Positions 25,156-37,787 of a DNA stretch of 64,000 nucleotides are shown here, one piece after another (position 1 is the first letter of the stretch; every line of letters starts with the position of its first letter). A model generated the notes under the pieces. It was not told the origin of the DNA. It searched no databases and was given only the letters and a program-made list of their open reading frames with translations. The position numbers and the translations under genes are program-made. The DNA comes from Pseudoscleropodium purum (taxonomy: Eukaryota > Streptophyta > Bryopsida > Hypnales > Brachytheciaceae): positions 12,462,001 to 12,526,000 of the forward strand of contig OZ017795.1 of assembly GCA_963969395.1 (NCBI GenBank), in the 5' to 3' direction.

Positions 25156-25847
25156 ACGTAGCTCTTGCATTATACACAAGGGTCATCGGCATTAAAAAGG
25201 CTTAGAGGATAGTTTTTAATTTAATTACATCAAATTAAAAAGGCCAAAAAGTTAGGTGGAGATCAAATTAAAAATAAATTAAATGTAAAAAATGTCGAGT
25301 TTAGAAACAAGACGTGTAGGCCCCAGAGAATCAATTACAAAATCATATATTGAAGAAAGTTGTTTTTATTAAAAAGATCATCTTTTTAAATTAAAAGTCA
25401 TTATCTCTAGAACATTGAAAATAACTACATAAGTATAGCAATGTAGATTATCTTTGGACTATTCATAATGAATAACATTGAATCCATTAAATTAGTAGTA
25501 TTCCATACACCATTTTGACATGAAGAGGACCTAGTTTGAAGTTTAAAATTTTCTAGATTTTATTATAATTTCTGCATTTCATTCACAACATTGTACACTA
25601 CTAAGCCAAGATATATTCCCACCCCTAGCCTTCATTCCTTGTGGGTCCTTAAATCATTTCAACTTCCAATCTTTTTGTACTATTTCAAAGGAATATTATC
25701 AATTCAATGAAATTGAAGTTGAATGTTGAAAGTCCAAATTGTTTTGATTCACAACATGTTTTGCATCTCTTTTGCCTTACACATGCTATTAATTGCAATA
25801 TTTACATGTATATTAAGTCTTTGTATAAAATTGTAGTAAACATACAT
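25156..25847. other. AT-rich intergenic sequence, nothing recognised
   Basis: No ORF with protein character and no repeat assigned. Confidence 0.4.
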
Positions 25848-26104
25848 CATGGTTGTCATAGTAGACGAATGTCCGGTTCGCCCGTCTGTTACAGGTCCTG
25901 CCCGTCCGATACAGTCAATACATAGTTGACTTTCTGATAATGGAAAAATAGGCCACATGGATGCCGTGTGGATTAAGGAACATGCTGGGCGCGGACGAGG
26001 TGATGTGTCATTTTGCAAAATTGCACATGTTACAAAATTAAAGCCGTCCGGACTGTCCATCCGTCCCGTCCAATGACCCTAACTCGCCCATTATGACAAC
26101 CATG
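25848..26104. mobile_element. hAT-type MITE, 257 bp, with 8-bp TSD
   Basis: It has a perfect 13-bp terminal inverted repeat CATGGTTGTCATA and a perfect 8-bp duplication ACATACAT (25840-25847 and 26105-26112), diagnostic of hAT-superfamily insertion. The subterminal regions are GC-rich and carry CCGTCC/CCCGTCC motifs like those of the larger hAT copies in this window. There is no coding capacity. Confidence 0.85.
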
Positions 26105-26251
26105 ACATACATTGCATTCAACTTTTATGAAGTTTTCACTGAGAAATCAATACACAACAATAACATCAATCAAGTCTCTTGATCAAGACTAAAATTTGTA
26201 ATTTGGGAAAGAAGCCAATCTAGCTTTGAATATATAGGGAACTTCTCTTAA

Positions 26252-27187
26252 CCCCTAAACACCCAAACTATGTTTCTTGGCAACATAGAAACTTTGGATA
26301 GCTCACTATGAATAGAGTTTTTATTTTTATTTTTTGAAATTTAACACAACATGTGCCCGAGGTGTAGCTTTAAGGCTCAACAATTTTCATAACTTTTGAC
26401 TACATGGTTCAAAAGTTACTCAATGATATGTACTTTTCATTACCCAACGGGCAACCCAAGTGAGAAAAAAACTTCTTTAAAAATCATTTTCTGAGAAATT
26501 AAAATTTGAAATTGGTTCTCTAAATTTATATATACTTGAAAAGCTTTGAATCATTCTATTTTAATCAATGAATGAAAAGTTATGAGAAGTTTTAGTTTGT
26601 GAGAGTTTGTGGATTGTTTTTAAATCTCTACACTAAGACAAATTTGAAGTCCTTTATTTAACTCAATTTTCAAAAAATTTGAAAAAAAAATAAAAACATT
26701 AGGTGTAGATTGCTTATTACAACATTATAACCATTGGGATGGTCATTTTTCAATTCCATAAATAAATTGTAAGCAATTTAGTATTTTGAACCATTCTCTA
26801 CTCCTCTCTACTTACTATTTTTTTTTATATGTTGTATGATTCCAAATGATCTGAAATTTTTCAAGTATGTAGCCAATTTGACTTGAAAAATGAATTAGAA
26901 GAGTAACCACCATTTTGAACATTTTTTCATACAAATGTGACCCTCTAAAGTGCAGCTGCCCAGATTTTTTTCACCCTTCAAAAGAAAATTTGTCACTTTG
27001 AATACTAATATCTTGCAATCTATAGTGGAAATTTCTGAAATTTTTTCCAAATGTTCTCAAACAAGCTTTCTACAAAATCATATGGTTACATGTCCAAAAA
27101 TGATTTTAAAAAAAAATTTGGTACATGTATTAGAAATGGTAGTTTAGAAGTGGTTTTGGTGAAAACATAGTCAAAATCATTTAGGGG
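26252..27187 (-). mobile_element. TTAA-flanked non-autonomous element, copy C
   Basis: The left flank is TTAA (26248-26251) and the right flank TTAC (27188-27191, one change). The termini are CCCCTAAACACCC and CATTTAGGGG. The reverse complement shares CATGTAGTCAAAAGTTATGA and the TTAAAGCTACnCCTCGGGCA block with copies A and D. Confidence 0.65.
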
Positions 27188-27476
27188 TTACAAGATATTC
27201 TATGAGTAACCTAACTGAGTAGACTTGTTGCCTATTGCAATACAACTTACAAAGGAATTAAACCCTTTCTAACATTTTTGTCCATGATTTTGATGACTAA
27301 ATTAATCTTGCCTTTGGTTTTCTAGATTTGTTCAATGCTCTTTTGAATGACTTTTTAGCTCTACTCCCTCATCAATGTAACTTTGATGTGTAGTGTCCAT
27401 TGCTTTCATGAGTTCCTTTAGGTGCTTATGCTGAAGGGAACTCACTTCTTCGACTCATAGGTTTCTTATGCTGTAA

Positions 27477-27693
27477 GGTAGACGTACCTAATACCAACTG
27501 CTAACCTTATACCATTCAAATGTATAGTTGTCAATGATTCTAAAGTGAGAATTTATGACAATATTACATGCCTTAACTTTACAATAAGTGAAGTTAAGGC
27601 ATGTACTTGTGTTGTAAATTCTCATTTTAAAATCAACAAGTGTCTTACATTTGGATGGTATTAGGTTAGTGGTTGGTATTGGGTATGTCTACC
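27477..27693. repeat. Long foldback with about 100-bp arms
   Basis: From GGTAGACGTACCTAATACC on the left to GGTATTGGGTATGTCTACC on the right, the sequence pairs with itself along almost its full length, with about 80 percent identity and only about 10 nt between the arms at TACAATAAGTG. The centre (CATGCCTTAACTT against AAGTTAAGGCATG) is perfect. The outer flanks read TAA and TTA. It is probably a foldback MITE; a hairpin RNA source is a possible alternative. Confidence 0.7.
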
Positions 27694-28264
27694 TTAATTG
27701 AGTTTCCCTATTGCTGGAACCCATGATGGACTCCACACCACCTTAGGAGTTAGGATCCCCTCTGTCACTGCCAAAATACTGAATCCTCTTCATTATAATG
27801 AATTCGCCAAAAAATGGAATTTGGTGAGCTTTGTACATTTTTGGAGATTGTTAGGGAGGGAACCCTTGAGCCTTTTTTTGTGCGAATGATACATACCAAA
27901 GGCGATGGCAAGTTCAAAAAATTGTTTTAGGAATTAGACCCAATAGTTCGTTAATTATATGACAGACCAAATATCTTTAAATTAGGAAGATGACCAAGCT
28001 CCCCAAGAATACTCCGATCCCAGAAAGACTATTGTGGTCCAATTTTAGCTTCCAAAGGCTCCATGTTTCAGTCTTTCAGATTGTCAAACATGTGGTAACA
28101 AATTTTACTCTCATTTGTTATTGAGAGTACTTGGGACGGACGGACTAAATCTATAAATTCACCTTGCATCACCTAATCCTAAGTATCAGCTCAACCTATT
28201 GTGGAACCTTAGTATTATATATGGAGTATAAGGTAGGTACACCCAAATGTGCCACTGACCTTAA
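27694..28264. other. Intergenic sequence, nothing recognised
   Basis: A 63-codon ORF at 27698-27889 has no supporting feature. Confidence 0.35.
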
Positions 28265-29200
28265 CCCCTAAATGATTTTGACTATGTTTTCATCAAAAGT
28301 GCTCCAAAACTGCCATTTGTAGTACAAGTATCAAATTTTAGAAAGAAAAAAAACATTTTTGGATACATTTAACTATAGGATCTTGTAATAATCTTGTTTG
28401 AAAATATGTAGAAAAAATTTCAAAAATTTCTACCATGTAGATTGCAAGATATTAGCATTTAAAGTGACAAATTTCTTTTTTTGGGGCCCTACTAAAATCT
28501 AGGCAACTGCACTTCAAAAGGTCTCATTTATATGAAAAAATGTCCAAAATGGTGGTTATTCTTTGGATTCATTTTTCAATTCAAGTTGGCTACATGATTG
28601 AAAAATTTCAAATCATTTGGAATCATACAACATATAGGAAACAAATAATAAGTAGAAAGGAGTAGAGAATGATTCAAAATACTAAATTGTAAACAATTTA
28701 TTTATGGAATTGAAAAATGTCAATTCCAATAGTTGTAATGTTAAAATAAACAATCCACAACCAAGATTTTTATTCTTTCCTAATTGAGTTAAATAAAGGA
28801 CTTCAAAATTTGTTTTAGAGTAGAAATTTCATAACAACCAGCAAACTCCCACAAACTAAAACTCTTCATAACTTTTGACTCATAGATCAAAATGGAATGA
28901 TTCAAAGATTTCCAAGTATGTATAAATCCAAAGAATCAATTTCAAATTTTAATTTCTTAAAAAAAAAAATTTAAAGAAGTTTTTTTTGTTGCTCAAGATG
29001 CCCATCAAGCGTAGAAAAGTACATATTGTACAAAAACCTTCTTAACCATGTAGTCAAAAGTTATGAAAATTGTTGGGCCTTAAAGCTACTCCTTAGGCAC
29101 ATGTTAAGTTAAAATTTCAGCAAAAAAAAAAAAAATTCCATTCATGGTGAACTACCCAAAATTTCTATATTGCCAAAAAACACAATTTGGATGTTTAGGG
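28265..29200 (+). mobile_element. TTAA-flanked non-autonomous element, copy D
   Basis: TTAA at 28261-28264 is followed by CCCCTAAATGATTTTGAC. The right end reads ATGTTTAGGG before ATAA, a decayed TTAA. Long stretches match copy A in the same orientation, including CATGTAGTCAAAAGTTATGA and TTGTTGGGCCTTAAAGCTAC. Confidence 0.65.
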
Positions 29201-30879
29201 ATAAACCACCATCTACAGTGTGTGCACATCTCCAAAGTTAGTTCTATACCTATGTGGAAGAAACACTTTTAGAACCAAACTTTGTTTTTTAATAACTTTT
29301 GCATACAATATCCAAATGCCACAGTAGTGCAAGTATGAGAAACAATGAGAGCAATCAAAATTATGCTTTTTTGACAAAACATGAATTTGCTATTAATTTT
29401 TGAAGTGTTCAATGCATCTTCACCCAAAATAGTGTGTAGATTACCTTAGAACCAACAAAATTTGAATCCATCATGCTCATTTTGCTCACCTAAAGCAATC
29501 ATGGTATTTTATAATATGGGAGAACTAGAAAGTCAATTCTTACAATGATTCCTCACCAAAAAATTAGAGGTTCCTAATGAAGTTAGTAATCATCATTCCA
29601 TTTTTGTCATGTAAGACATGCATTGAAAACCAAAATCTCACAAACTGAAAAAACCATATTAGAGTCATTCCCTAAGTGTATGGCATGGGTCATTTGATCA
29701 TCATAGGCTCATTTACCTTACATATGATCGTATTGGCAATTGAAAGAGATTCCAAAGCACTTTAGGATGCATTATTTAGTAAAGCATGACACCATCTAAA
29801 AGAAACTTATGAATTTTTTAAAATAGTATTTGTTTGTACTAGGTTCACTAAAACCTAGCAATACCCTCTCCTAACCTCTCATGTTTTGATTGTGTACAAT
29901 ACATGGATATCTAGGAGGTTTTGGGGTCACTCTTTATTCCAAATGTAGGTTGGCATCACATTTTGAATAATTTGAACCTAAATTGTTGATTCCAAGACAC
30001 AACACTAAGAACACTATTTACCTCACACTACTGGCCAGATTAGCCGTTGGTGCTACTACAGACAATGAAAACTCCAGAGACACTCTCAACAAAGAATCCA
30101 AAACCCATAAGGAATTCAAAAATTTTACCAGCTTAGAAAATAAGAAATCCATCGATCTTGAAGGATTAAGAACCTCTGAAGAATTTGACTCAAATGTTGG
30201 AGAAGTTGGGAGATCCTATTGGATTATTAGAGATTGGGTTTTCAATGTTCCCTGTCCCCTAGAAGTGCCATTAAAGGATTTTTGAGGCCAAAATAAGACT
30301 ATGAGTTCCCCAGACCCGGAAACATTGTAAATGCAACCAACAATGCAGTTTGATGTGGCTTAGAGAGTGCCATGTCATTTTCTCCCCAATTTTTCTTGAA
30401 TTTTTTTCTTCTAATAGCTGGCCATACTTTTTGCTTCGGGGAACAAGTCGAAAACCGCCTGTTATTGCCCTCAAATCTTCCCTAATGTAAAGTTCCCAAT
30501 GAAGGGGGTGTAAGTGTCTTCGAAAGGGTCTTTAAAAATTTACAATATATATGAAGAATTGAAACACCAATGCATAATTTCAAAAAAATTATACAAATTT
30601 TTTTTCCCAATTAAAATTAAATTTTTATTAGAAAACCTCCCAAATTGGGTAGCATAGCCTATGATACATATATTATGAAAAATCAAAGAATCAAGTTTTT
30701 ATTGCTATTATTGTCCTCAAAAATACTCATTTCATATATATAATTACATTTTTGGATTCCTTATTGAAAGAATTATAAGAATTTCCTACATGAAAACAAA
30801 TTATATCACTTGAGATTGGATTGAAATGCAATATAAGTGATTATAACCAAAACCATATAATACGGGAGTTGCATATCCA
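29201..30879. other. AT-rich intergenic sequence, no gene recognised
   Basis: The 100-codon ORF at 29983-30285 has ordinary hydrophilic composition but no recognisable motif or repeat. The stretch at 30270-30400 with GATGTGGCTTAGAGAGTGCC is reminiscent of short phrases near 4910, 13930 and 43930, suggesting an old dispersed repeat. Confidence 0.35.
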
Positions 30880-31765
30880 AGGGTACAAATTAGATTTCGG
30901 GCAGGTTCTTGTAACTTCAATTTTTGGTGAATTGTTTTGAAATTTTCTCGTAAGATAGAAAAATTGATTATCTAAGTGGGAATATAATTTTTATTTCAAT
31001 TGGTGCCTGGGAACAAAAGTTATACCACCAAAAGGTTGAAATTGAACTTGGCGGGTAGCACAAAAATCAAAATAAATTAAAAAAAAATTCTTACTGAAAT
31101 GTTTCATTTTTGTCTACATGTGAAGCTTTGATTTATTCTATTTTGACTAATAATGAGAAAGTTAAAAGACAATCTTGTTTTCTGGACAATTTCAGCATCT
31201 TCTTGAAAAAATAACTTTTAAGATTCATTTCTGAATGTAATTTTCACAATTTTTGACAATTTTTTTTGGGAGAATGTTGTGTTTTCTTGCTAAAACAATC
31301 TCACCTTTAGGATTATTGTCTTTCAATCCCATTTTGGAGTTATTAACAATTTAGTTTTTTTTCCAATCTTGGACCTACTTCTATTTAGCATTTTTTTAAA
31401 GAATGAAAATCAAGTGTTTTAAAAAAAAAAAAATTCCTAGACTTTCAACTCAATTCTTCAATATAAAAAAATTTAAATTCAAAGTCTATAGTATAAAAAA
31501 ATTCCACAATTTGCGGTTAAAGTCATCTGAAATTGCAGGCCAGTGTTCAAAAAAACTTTCTTTTTCAACTTTGAATGCTAATATATTTCAATCTATATGG
31601 TCAAACTTCATGAAATTTTTATTACATGAGCTAAGACAAGTGAACTGCAAGATCCTACGATGAGACTCTAAAAATATGATTTTTTTTTGGTTTTCTTGAG
31701 TGAACGCAGCAAAAATGACAGTTTTGAGTGGTTTTTGACAAAAAAACGGCCTTAGAAATTTAAGG
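30880..31765 (-). repeat. Divergent copy of the CCCCTAAA dispersed family
   Basis: The right end reads AATTTAAGGG before TTGA (31766-31769), a decayed TTAA. The reverse complement pairs with the 3952-4760 copy (GGCACCAATTGAAATAAAAA) and, near its end, with the main family (CAAAACTGTCATTTT). The left boundary is uncertain. Confidence 0.45.
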
Positions 31766-31796
31766 GTTGATCTGATAGGCAACCAATGTCATAATA

Positions 31797-32330
31797 CCTT
31801 CTCTACATAGTCAAATAATTTCCTTTCATGTGGACTCCCTGCTGCCCCAATAATCAGTCACTCAGACTGTTTGTCTTCTAAAACAAATGTGTTTTTGAGC
31901 GCATGACTATTCAGATGTACCATTGGTGCTTCAATTGATTGGTATATTCTCTCCAATCACAATTGTAATTATTGAGATGGGATTAATTGTATTAATTAAT
32001 CGAACATGGCAATTGGCAATTGCTTGAGTCTGATCACTTGCCATGCAGTGCACGGTGCATACAGTACTCTCTCTCCCATGACTCCAGGAGCATTTTGGTT
32101 GTTGTTGAGTCCACACACGCATGCAGACACTCTCTATTAATGGCGCTTCAGCTGTAGTTTATATGGATGCATATTTTAAGGCATGTGTGCCATGCATACA
32201 TGTTTTGCTCGTGGGAAGCATTGTCAACAGGAAACTGCGATGAGATTTCATGCTTTCTCCAGATCATGTTTGCAGGATGGACCACCAGTATGAAATCAGA
32301 ACTGCAAATCAGAACTAAGTTAACCCCTAA
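31797..32330 (-). repeat. Dispersed 0.5-kb block, inverted partner of 19744-20265
   Basis: See the partner entry. In this copy the block abuts TTAACCCCTAAAG at 32330, the same hexamer context that flanks the TTAA elements, so one end of the block may itself have been formed by such an element. Confidence 0.6.
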
Positions 32331-32392
32331 AGAACAACAGAAGGTGTAGAAACAGACCTCGTAAGGTATGATGCAAAACCTTGAATGCTTAA

Positions 32393-32675
32393 CCCCTTCA
32401 ATGCCCAAGGCCTATTTTGAGCCTCTCTAGAAATTTGCTGTAAATTGAACAAAAAGACAACATTTTGGTAAGTTGTATCAACTTTTTTAAAACTGTAACC
32501 ATACAAATTCAAACTAGACATGTCAAAGATCATATAGGAAGAAAAAACACAACAATATCACTTATAAGTTGGAAGATTATAATGTTTGACCATGAGTGTG
32601 TTAAAACTATGAAAAAATTTCAATTCACTTTTCACAAGTCAAACCGAAAAAGTTGGTGACCAAAAACATTTGAGG
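32393..32675 (+). repeat. Possible short TTAA-flanked element
   Basis: TTAA (32389-32392) is followed by CCCCTTCAATGCCC, and 283 bp later CATTTGAGGT is followed by TTAA (32676-32679). Terminal similarity to the larger family is limited to the first few bases, so this is a weak call. Confidence 0.3.
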
Positions 32676-32964
32676 TTTAAGGATCTAACATGAATAACCC
32701 CAATCACTTTATGGCTTCTCAAAATCTACTCTACAATTTTTTTAAATGAGTTTTGAATGTGATTTTTCTTCCAAGTCTTAGTGTATTTGAGGCTCATTTA
32801 CAAGAGCTTTTAACACTATGGGATGTCAAGATTGCAATAGGTAAAAATAAAAATACCATTTGATTGAACATATAAGACTTGTAAGTTGTTACAGTCATAT
32901 ACAATGAATTTTTTTGATAGAATTCCAAGATATCTACAATTTGGTAGAAATATTTAAATCTATG

Positions 32965-33155
32965 AAATTGAATTTTTGAAATCTAGGATGAAGGTAGATT
33001 TGAAATTCTAAAATTTAAGAAGAAAGTAGATCTGAATTCTAAAATCTTGAAAAAAAATAGTTTTGAAATTCTAAAATCTAGAAAGAAAGTGGATTGGAAA
33101 TTTTGAAATCTACAAATCATTGAGATGAATATTTTTAAATCTACAAATCTACAAG
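32965..33155 (+). repeat. Degenerate ~33-bp tandem repeat
   Basis: Four to six units of the type GAAATTCTAAAATCTAGAA followed by GAAAGTAGATTT lie in direct succession. Confidence 0.55.
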
Positions 33156-33159
33156 TTGT

Positions 33160-34775
33160 ACACCAGGGATGTTAGTTTGTGACCTTGTGAGCGTGAGTCT
33201 ATGAGCCTATAAGCCTATGAGCTTGTGAGCCTACATTTAAAAAAAATAAAGACCTATGATTGTAGATAGTGGTACCTATGAGCTATGATTTTTTTTGGTC
33301 ATAAGTCAAAATTTTTACTATAAGATATCTATGTTTGTGGTATAGAATAGAAATATATATGCCTATAAATATATCCAAAGAGGATGAATGTTAATGAATG
33401 GAGTTGGATGAATTCATATACTTAATTTTGTTGAATGAAATTCATTTGTTGTTGAATATAAAATAGCATTAAATGTAAAATAATTGGGATGATTACAACT
33501 TATGATTATTTATTTAGAATAAGGTTCAAATTTAAAATACCTTATATCCAAGGTTTACTATGACTTTTAGAAAACTAGAGAAATGTGCTTACATCCTATT
33601 ATGAAACCATTTTAGAGAGGATATTGTTTCCAATTAGGTCATTACAATTAGGTCATTACAATTGTTTGATTTCTAGAATTACTAAAATCAATTAGTAGTA
33701 ATAGAAATCAAAGATTGCAATTCTAAAATAATTCAAGTAAAGAAAAATAAATAAATAAAATATAGAAAAATATTTGGAAAAAGTCAAGAGAAAGATGTAA
33801 AAAGAAATAGATTGAAAGAAAAAAATTGATCATTGATAGAATTTATGTACCTTATTGTAAATATTGTTATTTAAATTCTACATACAAAGAGACAAAAAAA
33901 CACAACAAAAATGAATCAACGCAGGCCTCATGATATAATTATAATATACATGTTAGAAAATGGGGATGAGGTGGAAATGGATTCCAAGGCATGTTCTTGA
34001 ATTTGGCAATTTGTTAAGGAAAATAGATCATAATGAAATTAGATAATCAAGAGAGGTAATTTTGGATTAAAAAAATATCAAAATTCATCTAATTCAAGTT
34101 AGAAAGGAACCTCAAATTTTATGACATTTACAATCCAATTTTGAAAGTAAAAGTTAATTTAGATTTACAGGCTAGAAGAAATTATTAGATAAAGTTTTGA
34201 AAAATGAATAAGAGATAGAGCTTTAACCAATCATCCATCCATAATTCTTCCTAAAAATATGCCATTATAAAGATTTTACTATTTTTGAATAGGCATGCAT
34301 CAATCTCCAACTTAAGCTATGAAAGTTTTTGAATTTTTTAACTTGGATTTGGAAGTTTAGAGTTTTGGCTTAGATTGGCCAATACCATCCAAAACCACCT
34401 CAAACTTCTAATTTTTATACTTTTTGTCAATTTCAATTAAGATGTGAACTACTTATAGTTTATTATTAGAAAAAATTTGTTCATTGTTTAGAATGCCAAT
34501 TGAATAATATTTAAATACCAACCTTAAAACTTAGAGCTCAACATTAAAGAACATAGTTGTGCATGTTTTATCTCAAGAATATAGTTGTAACACTCACATG
34601 TCATGTACTAAAGTTTGTTTATTTTTTAGAAAGGTTTTCAATAATGTCATACAAGCCACATTTTTAAAGGAGCTCTATAGGTCCTATAGAAGTCACAAAA
34701 TTATTCATATGAAGATTGAGGCCTTGAGGGCTTTGAGGCGCAATGTGGGCATGTGCACGCTTGTATTGCAATTAA
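33160..34775. other. AT-rich intergenic sequence, no gene recognised
   Basis: It holds a short patch of repeated GAGCCTATAAGCCTATGAGC phrases near 33200 and otherwise low-complexity AT-rich sequence. No coding region is supported. Confidence 0.35.
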
Positions 34776-35693
34776 CCCCTAAAGGTCCAAGACTATATTT
34801 TCACCAAAAAGTTCTAAAACTGTCATTTCTATTGCAAGTACCAAATTTTTTTAAAAAAGAAATTTGGACACATGTAACCATAGGATCTTGTAATAAACTA
34901 GTTTAAAAAGATGTGCAAAAAATCTCAAAAAATTTCACCATGCAGATTGCAAGATATTTGCATTTAAATTGACAAAAATCTTCTTTAGGGCCTTGTGAAA
35001 ATACAAGTAGCTGCACTTTACAAGGTCACATTTATATGAAAAAATTTCCAAAATGTTTGTGCTTCTTTGAATTAATTTTTCAAGGCAAGTTGGCTACATG
35101 TTTGAAAATTTTTAAATCATTTGGAATTGTACAACATATAGAAAAAGTAAAAGAAGTAGAAAGAAGTGGAAAATGATTCAAAATACTAAATTGTTAAGAA
35201 TTTTATTATGGAATTGAAAAATGTCAATTCTAATAGTTGTGATATTTTAATATACAATTTTCATCCTATGATTGTTTTTTTTCAAAAAATATTGAAAATT
35301 GAGTTAAATAAAGGACTTCAAAGTTTATTTTAGAGTAGAAAATAAATAATTGCTTGCAAACTAAAATTCTTCATAACTTTCATTTCATTAATCTAAATGG
35401 AATGATTCAAAGTTTTTCATACATATAAATTTAGAAAACCAATTTCAAATTTTTATTTCTTACAAAAGTGATTTTAAAGAATTTTTTTGAGCTACTCGCT
35501 ATGGCATCAAAATTACATTTCATGCAAAAACTTTTTAAACATGGAGTCAAAAGTTATGAAAATTATTGGACCTAAAAGCTACTTTTTGACCACATGTTTT
35601 GTGAAAATTTCAAAGAAAAAAAAAAAATCCTATTCGTAGTGAGTTGCCCAAAATATCTATAATGCCAAAAAAATAGTGCTTGGGCCTATAAGG
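34776..35693 (+). mobile_element. TTAA-flanked non-autonomous element, copy E
   Basis: It lies between TTAA at 34772-34775 and TTAA at 35694-35697. It starts CCCCTAAAGGTCCAAGACTA and ends GGGCCTATAAGG. The interior aligns with copies A and D (GATCTTGTAATAAACTAGTT, and GAGTCAAAAGTTATGAAAAT near the right end). Confidence 0.65.
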
Positions 35694-36149
35694 TTAAAAG
35701 ATGGTTGTTTTGATGTTCTTACAAGGATATACTTAGACTATAAAAGCATAATTTTTTGTTTTGCTTCAAAGATGCTTTTAAATAGCACCTCTATTAAATA
35801 CTTTCACTCTCATATACTTTTGTACACTTTTGGTAATAATTGTAGGTGCTTAAGGCCTTGCAATTTTTTTTCAAGCATTTTGGGGAGTTGTAGTGCAATA
35901 TGTATTCACTTTTGGTCAAATTTGATTATTAAAATAGCTTAGTTGCTTAATATAGTCATTTTTATTCAATTGTATGACTATGTCAAGTCACATGACTAGG
36001 ACAAGTCATGTGCATAATTAAGGCAAGTCACATGATTAGGATTTTCAAACCCTAGCCGCCACTTCTAGATAGCCACCATTGATTTAGGGTTTTGAAACCC
36101 TAGCTGTCATTTTTTATATCTCCTCTTCAAAATGTAACATTTGACAACT

Positions 36150-36400
36150 TTTCGTTTCTTTTTTTTTGCTTCTTGTTGTTTCCTAGGTTGTATTGCCTCT
36201 TAGTTCATGCTTTTTGTTGCTTTTTAGTTCATGCTTCTTGTTCCTTCTTAGTTCGTGCTCATTGTTTCTTCTTGTTGCATCTTATTGCTTGCTTTTTCTT
36301 GTTATTTGTTGCAATTTTTCGCATGTTAACTTGAGCTTCTTATTGCTTTTTGTTACATTTAAATTTTGCTTCTTCTTCCATCTTACCTCTTAGTACTTAC
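36150..36400 (+). repeat. Degenerate TTCTTGTTGCTTCTTAGTTC repeats
   Basis: Pyrimidine-rich sequence with repeated CTTCTTGTT, TTAGTTCATGC and TTGTTGC phrases, which produces an artefactual Leu/Ser/Phe-rich ORF. Confidence 0.5.
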
Positions 36401-36839
36401 TGCCTTTTGCTTTTTGTTCCTTCTATCAATATTATTATTCTTTTTTCTTGTTTATTTGTAATTTTTAGAAATGTAGTGGTTATGGTGTTATTCTTTCTTC
36501 TTGTTTATTTCAAATTTCTAAAGATATAGTGGTTATGGCTTTTTTATAATCTTAAATTTATACTACATATTTTGTATTGCCTTCATTAAATCTTTGAAGG
36601 TTGATCTATATTGTTCATTCACTAAAAACTAACCTCCTTAATTGTATATGTAGGCACTAAAAGCTAGAATGAAGTTCTTAAAGGCTACTTGCAACACTAA
36701 AGAAGCAACATCTTCACATCTTTGTAAGGAATATAGGTCCTGTAAATGTACTGTGATTGTGTCGTTTGCATTTCAAAAATCAATCATATGTACTTATTTT
36801 TAATTTGACGAAGTCTTTTATTTAATTGCTAAACCATGT

Positions 36840-37481
36840 TGGTGCATGACTATAATATATCATGTCCATTTTGAATGGATGGAAAATGTGACAATAGTTC
36901 ATGACAAAAGCTATTATAAACCTTAGTCACTTTGATTACAAACTACACATAAATCTTTAAAATGATATTCTTACTAATCTAGAATACCATTTGCTTGAGT
37001 CATATTTCACAATATATCTTGGTCAAAGTATAATTGGCTGCAATCACAAAATGCTTACAATCATACTAAAAATGTGATTCTATATTTTTTTCAAATGTGA
37101 AAATACTCAATCATTAAATTTCTAATTGCCACATTAGCCAAAAATATGACTCACATGAATCATATTCCACATCAGCGCAAAATATGACTACATAAATCAT
37201 GTGCCACATAGGATTTTTTTTCTTTGCTTGGGTAGCTCAAGAGAAAGTCAAACTTCCAAGGTTAGTCAATATATATGTCACATTGGCAAGATATGGCGTA
37301 TTATACTCTCAATTTAGATGACTACAAGTATGACTCATTAAAAATATGACCGGTTAGTAATGACTAGACTTAGTCATATTGTGCTTCATTTATACTGATT
37401 TCTATGGGAGTCATATTTTGAGATTTTATGACTCATTGTAGTCATACTTTGTAGTCATAAAATAAACATTTTGATGTAGTG
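36840..37481 (-). mobile_element. Possible CACTA-element terminus with AGTCAT subterminal repeats
   Basis: The right edge, read on the minus strand, starts CACTACATCAAAATG. Over the adjoining 640 bp ATGACT or AGTCAT recurs more than a dozen times in both orientations, densest next to the terminus. Arrays of short subterminal motifs beside a CACTA end are typical of that superfamily. I did not find the opposite end or a duplication, and no transposase is seen. Confidence 0.4.
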
Positions 37482-37787
37482 TTAGATATACCAATCAACC
37501 AATCAACAAGCAAACAAACAAAACAAACCCAAGAAGATACTTGGAACAAATATATATAGTAAATGATTAGATATACCAATCTATATGCAATATTATGAAG
37601 AAATGTAAAAGGAGTTTTGAGTCTCAATTAAGTATACACTATAAATAAAATCTATAAAAGTATCTCAAACATAATTTCTATGGAACTAATCTATACCATG
37701 GAACTAATAAATATAGACAAATCTAATTTAATTAATAAATTAATGAAAATCACAATTAGTAGTAATTGATTTAGGATTTGAACACTT

